64,000 nucleotides of DNA from an uncultured Peptostreptococcaceae bacterium (GTDB lineage: Bacteria; Bacillota; Clostridia; Peptostreptococcales; Anaerovoracaceae). The stretch covers positions 85,933-149,932 of the forward strand of contig CAJUQR010000008.1 of assembly GCA_910588185.1 (NCBI GenBank), read 5' to 3'. A model generated the notes under the pieces. It made no database searches. It worked only from the letters and a program-made list of their open reading frames with translations, and was not told the DNA's origin. The translations under genes were made by a program, and so were the position numbers. Positions 43,750 through 52,378 of this stretch are shown in pieces (the stretch's first letter is position 1; the number at the start of each line of letters is the position of its first letter).

Positions 43750-44658
43750 ATGAAAATCACTATATTAGACAGTTATACCATTAACCCCGGAGACCTTTCA
43801 TTCAGTGAGCTTGAATCTATAGGAGAACTTACTGTATATGAAAGAACTGCTCCTTGTGATATATTATCCAGAATCGGAGACAGTTATGCAGTTTTTACCA
43901 ACAAGTGCCATATAACGGCAGAAATAATGGACCAATGTCCTAATCTAAAATTTATAGGATTACTTGCTACGGGATTTGACAATGTAGACGTGTCAGCAGC
44001 AAAAGAAAGGAATATTGCAGTATGCAACGTTCCGGCTTATTCCACTGAAGGTGTTGCTCAGCATACATTTGCTCTTCTCCTTGAACTGTGCAATAATGTA
44101 GGACTTCACAACAATGCTGTTCAAGAGGGTAAATGGTGCTCATATCCAGATTACTCAATGGTCATAGAGCCTATGTTTCAGCTCAGCGGCAAAACCATGG
44201 GTATCATTGGCTACGGCAACATAGGAAAACGCGTAGGAAAAATTGCAGAGGTTTTTGGTATGAAAGTCTTTGCTTACAGTAAAGAGCCTGATTCAGCCCT
44301 TAAAGCAGACGTAATATCTGTTCATTGTCCTGCTACTTCAGAAAATAAAGGTTTTATAAACAAAGAATTTATATCAAAGTTAAAAGACGGTGCATACCTC
44401 ATCAATACTGCACGCGGCGCACTTGTCAATGAGCAAGATTTGGCGGATGCTCTCAGAAGCGGTAAACTTGCCGGAGCAGCAGTTGATGTGGTCAGCAAAG
44501 AGCCTATGTCAGAAGAAAACCCTCTCCTTGGAGTTCCAAATTTATTTATAACTGCCCACATGGCATGCACATCAAAAGAATCAAGAGAAGTTGTATGTTC
44601 CACATGCGCCGCAAATCTTAAATCCTTTATTGAAGGCGGCATGTTAAACAGACTGTAG
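43750..44658 (+). CDS. D-2-hydroxyacid dehydrogenase (glycerate dehydrogenase-like)
   Basis: 302 residues, NAD-dependent. The Rossmann motif GIIGYGNIGKRVG, the arginine-bearing NTARGALVNEQDL and the C-terminal TAHMAC (catalytic histidine) are visible. The N-terminal 45 residues, with ILDSYTINPGDLSF, resemble glycerate/hydroxypyruvate reductases. It probably reduces hydroxypyruvate or another 2-oxoacid in fermentation; the substrate is not proven. Strong GGAGG. It is followed directly by repeat copy B. Confidence 0.88.
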   Translation: MKITILDSYTINPGDLSFSELESIGELTVYERTAPCDILSRIGDSYAVFTNKCHITAEIMDQCPNLKFIGLLATGFDNVDVSAAKERNIAVCNVPAYSTEGVAQHTFALLLELCNNVGLHNNAVQEGKWCSYPDYSMVIEPMFQLSGKTMGIIGYGNIGKRVGKIAEVFGMKVFAYSKEPDSALKADVISVHCPATSENKGFINKEFISKLKDGAYLINTARGALVNEQDLADALRSGKLAGAAVDVVSKEPMSEENPLLGVPNLFITAHMACTSKESREVVCSTCAANLKSFIEGGMLNRL

Positions 44659-44696
44659 ATATAAAAAAGGATGAAGTGTTTAGCCGAATATCAGAT

Positions 44697-44945
44697 CAAA
44701 ACCCCGAAGAATTAAAAAATAATGAGTTTTTAACAGGGTCAAACCCCGAAAATCTCTGTTTTTCCGTTAAATTTGCAGGGTATGAAATTCGACAAAATCG
44801 TCTTTTTTCTTGTCATATTTTTCAAATAGTGCAAATTTTTAAAAATTACAGAAGATTTTCCCCTGCAAATTTCATGATCTAAACATATTTTTCGGGGTCT
44901 AACCCTGCAAATCACTTCAAAATTGTAAACTTTTCGGGGTTTAAG
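44697..44945. repeat. Foldback repeat element, copy B
   Basis: Nested inverted repeats: outer AAAACCCCGA (from 44698) with TCGGGGTTT (to 44942), middle ACCCCGAAAA (44743-44752) with TTTTCGGGGT (44889-44898), and inner TTTGCAGGG (44772-44780) with CCCTGCAAA (44861-44869). The right end, 44889-44937, aligns with copy A. The loop sequences differ, while the arms are kept, as expected for a folded element. No coding frame of note. Confidence 0.7.
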
Positions 44946-44982
44946 AGAAATATTAAAAACTTACTTTTCTTTTTAATTGCAC

Positions 44983-45030
44983 AACAAAAGCACCTGCACG
45001 GCTTATAAACGCCAAAGCAAGGTGCTTTTA
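44983..45030 (-). terminator. Terminator after the DnaJ-domain gene
   Basis: Arms AAAAGCACCT/AGGTGCTTTT around a 25-base loop containing a minor inner pairing; the following T-run on the minus strand is short. Confidence 0.6.
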
Positions 45031-45040
45031 ATAACGATTC

Positions 45041-45721
45041 TTATATACAACACAGAATCGGAATACCACCCATGTGTGCGCCGCCGCAACATAGGTTAAG
45101 GCACAATATAGTTCCGCATATCTGGCCCATATAATTTCCTCTATTCATAGATGGGTTACCCCCATAATTTGCACTGCGCTGCTGATATCTGCTCTCGCCT
45201 CCCTGCAATTGATTAAGCAGACTGGCATAATAAAAATTATTTGGTTCAAATGAACAGGCAATCTTAGCATGCTCTATAGCCACAGCATTATTTCCTACAT
45301 TATAGTTGGCAAACGCACTATAATAATACCACGGTCCTCTCCTATCCTGAACTTGTTCAAGAACGTTAAGACCCTCTCTGTAGTATCCATTCTGAATATA
45401 ATTAAGAGCTGACCTGAGATACTGTTCATCCTTGCTCTCAGCACTGCTGTTTTGCTGATTGCTATAGTACTCTCCAAATCCGCCGAATCCCCATGGCGAC
45501 GCCCCTGTATATTGAGTACCCTCCTGATTCTTTCCTTGGCGCTGGTCCATTATAATCTGATATGCCTGCTGGACTTCTTTAAACTTTTCCTCATAGGCTT
45601 CCTGGTTAGGATTGCCAACATTGGCATCAGGATGGTATTTGCGGCTCAAAGTTCTGTATGCCTTTTTTATTTCATCATCTGTAGCGTTATAACTAACGCC
45701 TAATACTTCGTAAGGATTCAT
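45041..45721 (-). CDS. DnaJ-domain protein with repeat-like helical tail
   Basis: 226 residues. An N-terminal J domain with the HPD motif (SRKYHPDANVG), a G/N/Q-rich linker, a helical TPR-like region (AIEHAKIACSFEPNNFYYAS) and a hydrophobic, cysteine-rich C-terminus (LCLNLCCGGAHMGG). It lacks the zinc and substrate domains of full DnaJ, so it should be a specialised co-chaperone recruiting Hsp70. It starts right at the end of the DUF5685 gene, so the two are coupled. Confidence 0.85.
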   Translation of the reverse strand: MNPYEVLGVSYNATDDEIKKAYRTLSRKYHPDANVGNPNQEAYEEKFKEVQQAYQIIMDQRQGKNQEGTQYTGASPWGFGGFGEYYSNQQNSSAESKDEQYLRSALNYIQNGYYREGLNVLEQVQDRRGPWYYYSAFANYNVGNNAVAIEHAKIACSFEPNNFYYASLLNQLQGGESRYQQRSANYGGNPSMNRGNYMGQICGTILCLNLCCGGAHMGGIPILCCI

Positions 45722-45722
45722 T

Positions 45723-46571
45723 TTAACCTTCTTTTCCTTTTCGGTGTTTTTTTTGATTTTCTGCTTTAGTCTTGCCGAATCTGCTCCATACGCCTGAATA
45801 TAATATATTTCGCAGGATTTCTACGTTTTCTACAAGAGGAAGTCTTTCAAAAGCATCTGTACATTCTCCTATCATCATAAGAAGCAGATTCAAGACATGT
45901 TGTTCAAAATCCTCATTATTGTAAATTCCTTTCAGCGGATTATATGAACCTGTCCTTATATCCTCTTCAATATCCTCATAAGCATCAAGAAGATAAACAT
46001 ATTTGCCCAAATAAAATCCAATCTTATACAAATCGTTTTTCCATTCGTCTTCTTTATATGCAAAAATCTCCGCCATCAACTCTCCAAAAATTCTAGCTGT
46101 CTTATCTACGTGAGTCACTTCTTCTTTTTCCATTTCTGCCAGAAGAAGCAGCTTATCTTTGACAAACTCAGCTTTTTTCGGATGTTCCTTAGCTATTTTT
46201 TTGCATTTATGTTTGAGTCTTCCTGCCCATAACTTCTTTGAAAGTTTCTTATCATCATTCCAATCGTCTGCACATTTATAGTAAGTAAGGAGCACGCACA
46301 TATCTGCACAATACTCTGTTATATCATTTCTCCTGTTGCAATGTTTATGTACTGGATGAAGCACACATCTGCCATATACAGTTTTATCTTCTTCATCGTA
46401 CAAATCACTGAGCAGCATTACTAAAAACGTCATATCATAGTTTAAAGTCAGCCTGCCAAAGACTCCATATTTATCATTTAATGCATGGCATAATCCACAA
46501 TAGTAACTTCGATATTTCTCAAATTCCCTGATTTTGAGCTCAGGTTTGTTAATTAGTACGTACCCAAACAT
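45723..46571 (-). CDS. DUF5685 family protein
   Basis: 282 residues with an N-terminal FGYVLINKPELKIREFEKYRSYYCGLCHAL segment divided over several strands, the cysteine motif YYCGLCH, HPVHKHC and a long helical C-terminus with LDAYEDIEED. I associate this pattern with DUF5685, a clostridial family found beside J-domain genes; function unknown, with a possible distant likeness to prenyl-synthase-type helical folds. The ATG at 46571, behind AAGGGA, is chosen over the one at 46634. Confidence 0.75.
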   Translation of the reverse strand: MFGYVLINKPELKIREFEKYRSYYCGLCHALNDKYGVFGRLTLNYDMTFLVMLLSDLYDEEDKTVYGRCVLHPVHKHCNRRNDITEYCADMCVLLTYYKCADDWNDDKKLSKKLWAGRLKHKCKKIAKEHPKKAEFVKDKLLLLAEMEKEEVTHVDKTARIFGELMAEIFAYKEDEWKNDLYKIGFYLGKYVYLLDAYEDIEEDIRTGSYNPLKGIYNNEDFEQHVLNLLLMMIGECTDAFERLPLVENVEILRNILYSGVWSRFGKTKAENQKKHRKGKEG

Positions 46572-46624
46572 TATATTATCCCTTTTCCCCCTTTTGCAAG
46601 TGCTTGTTAGAAAATATTTTAACA

Positions 46625-46651
46625 GAAAAAGCACACAATTTGTGTGCTTTT
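46625..46651 (-). terminator. Terminator after the Mrp-type ATPase gene
   Basis: Near-perfect palindrome AAAAGCACACAA/TTGTGTGCTTTT followed by T-rich sequence on the minus strand. Confidence 0.75.
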
Positions 46652-46689
46652 GATGAATTATTGTTTAATACTTCCTTAAGATAAGCTTC

Positions 46690-47526
46690 TTACTTGCGGC
46701 TTTGACAACCATCTTCGCCGCAGCTTGAACAATTGCCGCTGCATCCTTCAGGCAGTGGCATACCGTCATGTTTGTGAGGATTTTGAGCAGTAAGACACAC
46801 TTTAACCATATCATCAAGTTTAGATGTATCAAGACATTCTGCCATGCCCCTGTCAAAAGAAGCTGCAACCTCTTTCTCCATAGGAAGCTTTGATACGGCA
46901 CTTATATTATATTTACCTGCAATGCTGTCTATATGACTTTCTCCAAAAATCTTATGTTCTTTGCCGCAGTCCGGACAAACAAAATAAGACATATTTTCTA
47001 CAAGTCCAACTACAGGAATATTCATCATATTTGCCATCTTTACAGCTTTTTCAACTATCATAGAAACAAGTTCCTGAGGTGAAGTAACTATGACTATTCC
47101 ATCAAGCGGCAATGACTGAAAAACAGTAAGCGCCACGTCTCCTGTTCCCGGCGGCATGTCCACAAACATTATGTCTATGTCTCCCCATACTACGTCATTC
47201 CAAAATTGCTGAACCACGCCAGATAAAACAGGTCCTCTCCATACTACAGGGTCTGTATCATCTTCGAGAAGAGAATTGACAGATATAGTTTTAATGCCTG
47301 TGTCTGTAACAACAGGCAATATCACTTCTCCATTTCCCATTGCTTTTTCTGTAAGACCAAAAGCCTTTGGAATAGACGGACCTGTAATGTCAGCATCTAA
47401 AACTGCCGTCTTGTATCCCATTCTTTGAGCAGAAACTGCCAGCATTGATGTGACAGAAGATTTGCCTACTCCGCCCTTTCCGGATACTACTCCTATCACT
47501 TTTTTAACATCAGATTGATTATTCAT
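46690..47526 (-). CDS. Mrp/NBP35-type Fe-S cluster carrier ATPase
   Basis: 278 residues. The deviant Walker A GKGGVGKSS at about residue 15, the VDMPPGTGD motif, a mid-protein CPDC and a C-terminal cysteine-rich tail (CSGNCSSCGEDGC) are typical of ApbC/Mrp scaffolds that carry 4Fe-4S clusters to apo-proteins. The CPDC plus C-terminal cluster agrees with clostridial members. Overlaps the end of the MFS gene by 8 bases. Confidence 0.9.
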   Translation of the reverse strand: MNNQSDVKKVIGVVSGKGGVGKSSVTSMLAVSAQRMGYKTAVLDADITGPSIPKAFGLTEKAMGNGEVILPVVTDTGIKTISVNSLLEDDTDPVVWRGPVLSGVVQQFWNDVVWGDIDIMFVDMPPGTGDVALTVFQSLPLDGIVIVTSPQELVSMIVEKAVKMANMMNIPVVGLVENMSYFVCPDCGKEHKIFGESHIDSIAGKYNISAVSKLPMEKEVAASFDRGMAECLDTSKLDDMVKVCLTAQNPHKHDGMPLPEGCSGNCSSCGEDGCQSRK

Positions 47527-48748
47527 TTTTCTTTTCCTTTCTTAATGTAACCAGAAGAATAATTACACATGCCAAAGCTATGGCAGTAATCATTATCCAT
47601 CCTGTTTGATATGTACTCGCAAGCAGAAAATATCCCATGGTTACAGGTCCTATACACCTGCCTGCGCTATTGGCAATCTCATAAAGGGACTGATATGCAG
47701 CCCTATAATTTTCAGGAGCTCTGCCTCCTATAAATACACCTGTTCCGGTTGTTATCAAAGTCTCTCCGGCAGTCCAAAGCGGCGTTGCAATTATTACTAT
47801 CCATACGCTGCTCATATCTGTAATCAGAGCATATGCTCCCATACCTACAGCATACAAGCAAGAAGCAATCGCCATATTAAATATATGATTATTCTTACCT
47901 GAAAGCCTCAATAAAATAGGAGCCCATACTACACAGAAAATTCCATTCAAAAGCCATACATTGGAAACCCAATTGGCACTGTTTTCTATTCCAATAGTAT
48001 GAGTCAAATCGAGAGGAAGCATATAACTTATCTGTGAATAACAAAATGTGGTAAGTACTATAACAATCAAAAGTACAATCAAAACTTTGTCTTTACAAAC
48101 GGAAGAAAAAAATTCTTTTTTATTGGACTTTTTCTTTGATACCTCATCTAAAGATTTAGAATCCGAATTACTTGGTACATATTTATCTTTGACAAAAAAT
48201 ATTATCATCAGCAAAGTTATAAAAAATCCAAGCCCCTGTCCCCAGAATATCCATCTTGTGTAATTGTAAAACAGCCTTCCTGCTATCACCTGTCCGAGAG
48301 CAAATCCCAAGTTTATACACATAAACATAAGAGAAAAACTTTCTTTACGATTAGTCGTATCAGTATTATCCGTAATCATAGCAGCTACTATAGGCAATAC
48401 CCCGCTGAAACTCATACTTACAACAGCCATACATACAAGCGATAATCTAGAGTATATTATAAATCCTCCCCAAAATAGTGCAGATACTGCAAGAGTCATT
48501 ACTACGATAAACACCCTTTTACGCCCAAAAGAATCTGCTAACCTGCCGCACACAAAAGCACCCACCATACTGGCAACAGCAAAAACCACCATCATGTATC
48601 CTGTTGCTACCTCACTCATATTTAAAACAGTGGTCATAAACAACGAAGAAAAAGAGTATACAAATGCCCCCATGGCTGTAACAAGCCTAGCTATACAAAG
48701 TATGTAAACTTGTTTAGGCAATCCTAAATATTGAGAGATTATTTTCAT
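47519..48748 (-). CDS. MFS transporter
   Basis: 409 residues with about twelve membrane helices and the MFS loop motif GRLADSFGRKR between helices 2 and 3. Its helix content fits small-molecule/drug exporters of the MdtG/YxaM type. Substrate cannot be inferred. It shares a transcript and an 8-base overlap with the Mrp ATPase gene, but a functional tie is not obvious. Confidence 0.88.
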   Translation of the reverse strand: MKIISQYLGLPKQVYILCIARLVTAMGAFVYSFSSLFMTTVLNMSEVATGYMMVVFAVASMVGAFVCGRLADSFGRKRVFIVVMTLAVSALFWGGFIIYSRLSLVCMAVVSMSFSGVLPIVAAMITDNTDTTNRKESFSLMFMCINLGFALGQVIAGRLFYNYTRWIFWGQGLGFFITLLMIIFFVKDKYVPSNSDSKSLDEVSKKKSNKKEFFSSVCKDKVLIVLLIVIVLTTFCYSQISYMLPLDLTHTIGIENSANWVSNVWLLNGIFCVVWAPILLRLSGKNNHIFNMAIASCLYAVGMGAYALITDMSSVWIVIIATPLWTAGETLITTGTGVFIGGRAPENYRAAYQSLYEIANSAGRCIGPVTMGYFLLASTYQTGWIMITAIALACVIILLVTLRKEKKNE

Positions 48749-48897
48749 CTATTCACCTTATATTAAAATACTGTAATATAAATTCTATCACTTTCACAAT
48801 AACTGTCAATCAGGCTTTTTAAAAATTTAATACTTCTCTCTGGTTTTTTATCGTTTTTAGAATATAATATAAATATATCAAAACAAGGAGGCTTCTT

Positions 48898-50088
48898 ATG
48901 ACAAATAATAAAAAGACTTCGAAAATTAAAAAGCCAAACTTTATTTTATTCTTTCTATGTTACTTAATCGTAACTCCGGTTTTTAAGTTCAAGTATAAGA
49001 CAACTTATGACAGATTCGGACTTTCAGATTTAAAAGGTCCTGCTTTAATTCTATGTCCTCATATATCCAACATAGACTTTATTCTCGTTGCCCTTGCTTT
49101 ATTTCCAAACAGACCTACATTTGTCGTAAGCGAACACTTTATGGCAAGACCTCTAATACGCTGGTTTTTAAACAAAATGCATGTTATACCAAAGAAAATG
49201 TTTTGTCCTGATATAAAAACCATAATGAGTATTTTGCGTGCAAAAGAATCAAGCAATATAGTAGTTTTATTTCCGGAAGGCCGTCTAACATGTGTAGGAC
49301 ACTCTCTTAAAGTCACAGAAGGAACAGCAGAACTCATTAAAAAAATGGGCGTAAACGTCTACACCGTAACAGGAAACGGTGCTTACAAAACTCTGCCAAA
49401 ATGGGGAAAAGCAGGTATGAGACCTGGAAAAATCCACATAACAACATCCAAGCTTCTTGATGCTTCAGATATAAAAAATCTAACAGTAGTACAAATAAAT
49501 GAAATATTAGAAACTGCTATCCTCCACGATGAAGACAAGCTTTTCCAAGAAACAATATATAAATGCAAAACGCCTGCTCTCGGGCTTGAAGGCGTTCTAT
49601 ATAAATGCCCTGAATGCGGCAGTGAGTTTGAAACATATACAGATGCACATAAAATCTACTGCTCATGCTGTAATTTTTCATCTGAGCTGGACAACCGCTA
49701 TAAGCTGCACGGGGCTCCGTTCGAACATATTAACGACTGGTATTTTTGGCAAGAATCTCAAATAGATTTAGATGTGCCCCTTGAAAGCGATACCATATTG
49801 GCAGTTCCCGGCAAAGACGGCAACTTGAATCGTGAAGCAGGTTATGGCAGAATATATATGAACAAAAAAATAATAAGGTTCTCCGGCGTATGCTTCGGTG
49901 AACCTCTTGATTTTGTAGAAAAGACATCTGATATAAAAGCCTTCCCAATAAGTGTCGGCGACCATTTTGACATGTATCATAAAAAACGTATGTATAATTT
50001 TATATTGCAGCCTAACCCTAAGCACGTCATAAAATGGATGATGTACCTTGATAAACTTTCAAAAGAAAACTTTTATATGTCGGATTAA
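48898..50088 (+). CDS. Lysophospholipid acyltransferase fused to a zinc-ribbon C-terminal domain
   Basis: 396 residues. A PlsC-like acyltransferase domain occupies about 1-200, with the motifs HISNIDFI (an HxxxxD variant) and FPEGRLT. A second region after residue 235 has CPECGS and CSCC pairs spaced like a zinc ribbon, then about 120 further residues with no recognised motif. It would acylate lysophosphatidic acid or a related lipid at the membrane. Strong AGGAGG, TATAAT-like -10 upstream. The extra domain is unusual among simple PlsC proteins. Confidence 0.82.
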   Translation: MTNNKKTSKIKKPNFILFFLCYLIVTPVFKFKYKTTYDRFGLSDLKGPALILCPHISNIDFILVALALFPNRPTFVVSEHFMARPLIRWFLNKMHVIPKKMFCPDIKTIMSILRAKESSNIVVLFPEGRLTCVGHSLKVTEGTAELIKKMGVNVYTVTGNGAYKTLPKWGKAGMRPGKIHITTSKLLDASDIKNLTVVQINEILETAILHDEDKLFQETIYKCKTPALGLEGVLYKCPECGSEFETYTDAHKIYCSCCNFSSELDNRYKLHGAPFEHINDWYFWQESQIDLDVPLESDTILAVPGKDGNLNREAGYGRIYMNKKIIRFSGVCFGEPLDFVEKTSDIKAFPISVGDHFDMYHKKRMYNFILQPNPKHVIKWMMYLDKLSKENFYMSD

Positions 50089-50090
50089 TA

Positions 50091-50588
50091 TTACTCTTCA
50101 GGTCTTGTCTTTAAGTCTTTCAGGGCTGCCCTTGCATTTAGCAGTCGGCTTACAGCATATACCAATGAAAATCCCAAAGCAACAATATTGCAGAGCCACA
50201 ATGATGCAAATATAAAATAAAGAGATATGAATACATCGAAAGGCACCGGTATGCCTACAAACGACTTCATATAAATATCAGGATAGTAGCAGCCGTTTTT
50301 AAAATATCTTAACCATAATATAAAATATATTAAAAGCGCGACTCCTGCACATATACCCATAACATCGTATCTTAATTCAAATCTCATCAATATCAATGCC
50401 AAAGTCAAACCTATTCTTGATACTACCTCTAAAAAGCTTGCCATAACTCCTGCAGTGTCTATATCGTCAAGTTTTGTCTCTCTGCCCTTTTTAGCAAAAA
50501 CAAAATTGGGAATCACAACTACTATAACTACAACAAATCCAAATAAAGAAAAGAATCCTAAATTATCAAAAGCCGTTATTAATTCCAT
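50091..50588 (-). CDS. Small integral membrane protein, unknown
   Basis: 165 residues with four predicted membrane helices (about 13-30, 55-70, 75-95, 120-145) and short loops. I do not recognise the family. It is convergent with the acyltransferase gene (2-base gap) and not obviously linked to the NhaC gene downstream on the other side of its terminator. A good AGAGGAG ribosome binding site supports it as real. Confidence 0.7.
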   Translation of the reverse strand: MELITAFDNLGFFSLFGFVVVIVVVIPNFVFAKKGRETKLDDIDTAGVMASFLEVVSRIGLTLALILMRFELRYDVMGICAGVALLIYFILWLRYFKNGCYYPDIYMKSFVGIPVPFDVFISLYFIFASLWLCNIVALGFSLVYAVSRLLNARAALKDLKTRPEE

Positions 50589-50602
50589 TCTAACTCCTCT
50601 CT

Positions 50603-50640
50603 AAAAACAACCGGCTGGCAGTTTCCCACCAGCCAGCCGA
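50603..50640 (-). terminator. Terminator after the second nhaC gene
   Basis: Arms GGCTGGC/GCCAGCC with a 12-base loop, extended to CGGCTGG pairs, followed by GTTTTTAG on the minus strand. Confidence 0.8.
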
Positions 50641-50671
50641 AAAAAGATCATTTTATTTTATAAATTACAAA

Positions 50672-52081
50672 CTATGACAATACTGTCATTCCTAAAATCA
50701 GTGTTATGATACATGCAAGTATTGCACAAGTAACCGCATATACAACCTGTGTCTTTGTGTGGTCGATATGGTCGGAACCTGCACCAAGGGATGACAAGAT
50801 AGTAGTATCTGATAACGGCGAACAGTGATCTCCAAATGTTGCGCCACCCATAACAGCACCAACTGTAGCGTATACAGTAGCGCCTAATTCTCCTCCAGTA
50901 ATTGAGAATGCCAAAGGAATAACGATTGGAACCAGTATAGCCCACGTTCCCCATGATGAACCTGTAAGGAATGAAATAATCGCACATACTAAGAACGAAA
51001 TAGTTACTAAAAGTGCAGGAGTCATCCAATCTTCTGTAATGCTCAGGATATAATCAGGAGCTCCCAAAGTCTTAGTTATGTTGTTTACACAGTAAGCCAT
51101 AGCCAAAATAAGAATAGCACTCATTACAGCTTTAATACCTTCAACTGCAGTTTCCATCAATTCTTTAAGAGTTGCCATTCTCTGAATGAGCATAACTATG
51201 AACTGATATACTACAACAAGGATAAATGCCTCCAAAACCTTACCTGAACCCATGAATATGAATGTTCCAAGTACTGTACAAATAATTATTATAGCAGGCA
51301 TCAAGAAGTTTACGAATAAATTTGGCTTAATACCTTCATTTGGCTGAATGCTTGTCAGCTCCTTGCTGAGAAGCGGAGTTGCACCGTCAGCTACTACTTT
51401 GCCTTCTTCAAGAGCTCTCTTTTCAGCTTTTCTCATTGGTCCAAAGTCAGGAAGAATGCCAAAAGCATTGAAGCAGCAGAAGAATACCATGATAATACAA
51501 TAGAAGTTAAACGGAACAGCCTTAATAACTGTTGTCATTGCCATATCAGCATCAGCTATAACGCCTATACCAACAAGCAATCCTGCCATATATGTACCCC
51601 ATGCAGAGAGAGGTCCAAGCATACAAGCTACAGGAGCTGATGTACAGTCACATATAAACGACAATTTTTCTCTTGAAATTTTTGCCTTATCTGTAAGAGG
51701 TCTCATTACGTTACCAACATACAACGGTGAAAAATAATCAGAGAAGAAAATAATAAGTCCGAGAATCCAAGCACAACCAGAAGTCATTCTTCTGCTGAGA
51801 TTGAATTTACCGATAAAGTTGGCAAACGCTTGTATCGCACCTGATTTTTGGAAAAATGCTACCATTATACCGATGAATACTTCGATACACAGTACCCAGA
51901 TGAAGTCCGCGTTACCCAATGCAGACTGGAAAATTCCAGACAGTCCGGAAATTGGATCTGAACCTGCGATAACTACACCGACGATTACGCCCACCAGAAT
52001 GGACAGCAATGCGTCTTTAGTTACGAATGATAATACCAGAGCAATAATTACTGGAGCTAATGATAAAATTCCGTATTCCAT
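50672..52081 (-). CDS. Second NhaC-family antiporter
   Basis: 469 residues with the same blocks as the copy at 23.2 kb: FFSDYFSPLYVGNVMRP, FLTGSSWGTWAILVPIVIPL and TFGDHCSPLSDTT, about twelve helices. It is a single-gene unit with a terminator. A sigma-54-like promoter is present upstream, but so is a plausible sigma-A promoter, and no activator gene is adjacent. The transported ions or organic anions are unknown; Na+/H+ or amino-acid exchange is likely. Confidence 0.88.
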   Translation of the reverse strand: MEYGILSLAPVIIALVLSFVTKDALLSILVGVIVGVVIAGSDPISGLSGIFQSALGNADFIWVLCIEVFIGIMVAFFQKSGAIQAFANFIGKFNLSRRMTSGCAWILGLIIFFSDYFSPLYVGNVMRPLTDKAKISREKLSFICDCTSAPVACMLGPLSAWGTYMAGLLVGIGVIADADMAMTTVIKAVPFNFYCIIMVFFCCFNAFGILPDFGPMRKAEKRALEEGKVVADGATPLLSKELTSIQPNEGIKPNLFVNFLMPAIIIICTVLGTFIFMGSGKVLEAFILVVVYQFIVMLIQRMATLKELMETAVEGIKAVMSAILILAMAYCVNNITKTLGAPDYILSITEDWMTPALLVTISFLVCAIISFLTGSSWGTWAILVPIVIPLAFSITGGELGATVYATVGAVMGGATFGDHCSPLSDTTILSSLGAGSDHIDHTKTQVVYAVTCAILACIITLILGMTVLS

Positions 52082-52203
52082 ATAATTCCATCCTTTCTAA
52101 AAAATATTTTATACTGCCTAGGGTAAGGCACGGCAATATCATGAATAATTTCAACGATCTTTTTAAAAATATTAATCCCTTACCGATTATAATATATTAT
52201 ATT

Positions 52204-52219
52204 GCATAAAACATGCCAA
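52204..52219 (-). promoter_or_regulatory. Possible sigma-54 promoter of the second nhaC gene
   Basis: Minus strand reads TTGGCATGTTTTATGC, with GG and GC 10 bases apart. The -12 part (ATGCA) is weaker than consensus TTGCW, and TTGGCA with TATATT 17 bases on also fits sigma-A. The leader is long (about 120 bases) and contains GGTAAGG and CCTTACC arms 50 bases apart. Confidence 0.45.
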
Positions 52220-52299
52220 GATTAACAATTTTTTAACATTTTTGTAAATCGTTTAAATTCCAATATTTAAAGGATGAAAATAAATTTAGTCTAACGATT

Positions 52300-52367
52300 C
52301 GAAGTGATGATTTTCTATAAATGGCTCAATATTCATCACCTCTTGCCGACTAAAATTTGTCACTTCG
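52300..52367. repeat. Overlapping inverted repeats between the dynamin and nhaC genes
   Basis: CGAAGTGA (52300-52307) can pair with TCACTTCG (52360-52367); alternatively GTGATGA (52304-52310) pairs with TCATCAC (52333-52339). The pairings exclude each other because they share bases. It could be an RNA switch in the dynamin 3' region or an enhancer site at the right distance (80-150 bases) from the sigma-54-like promoter at 52204. Confidence 0.4.
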
Positions 52368-52378
52368 TAAAATTAATT

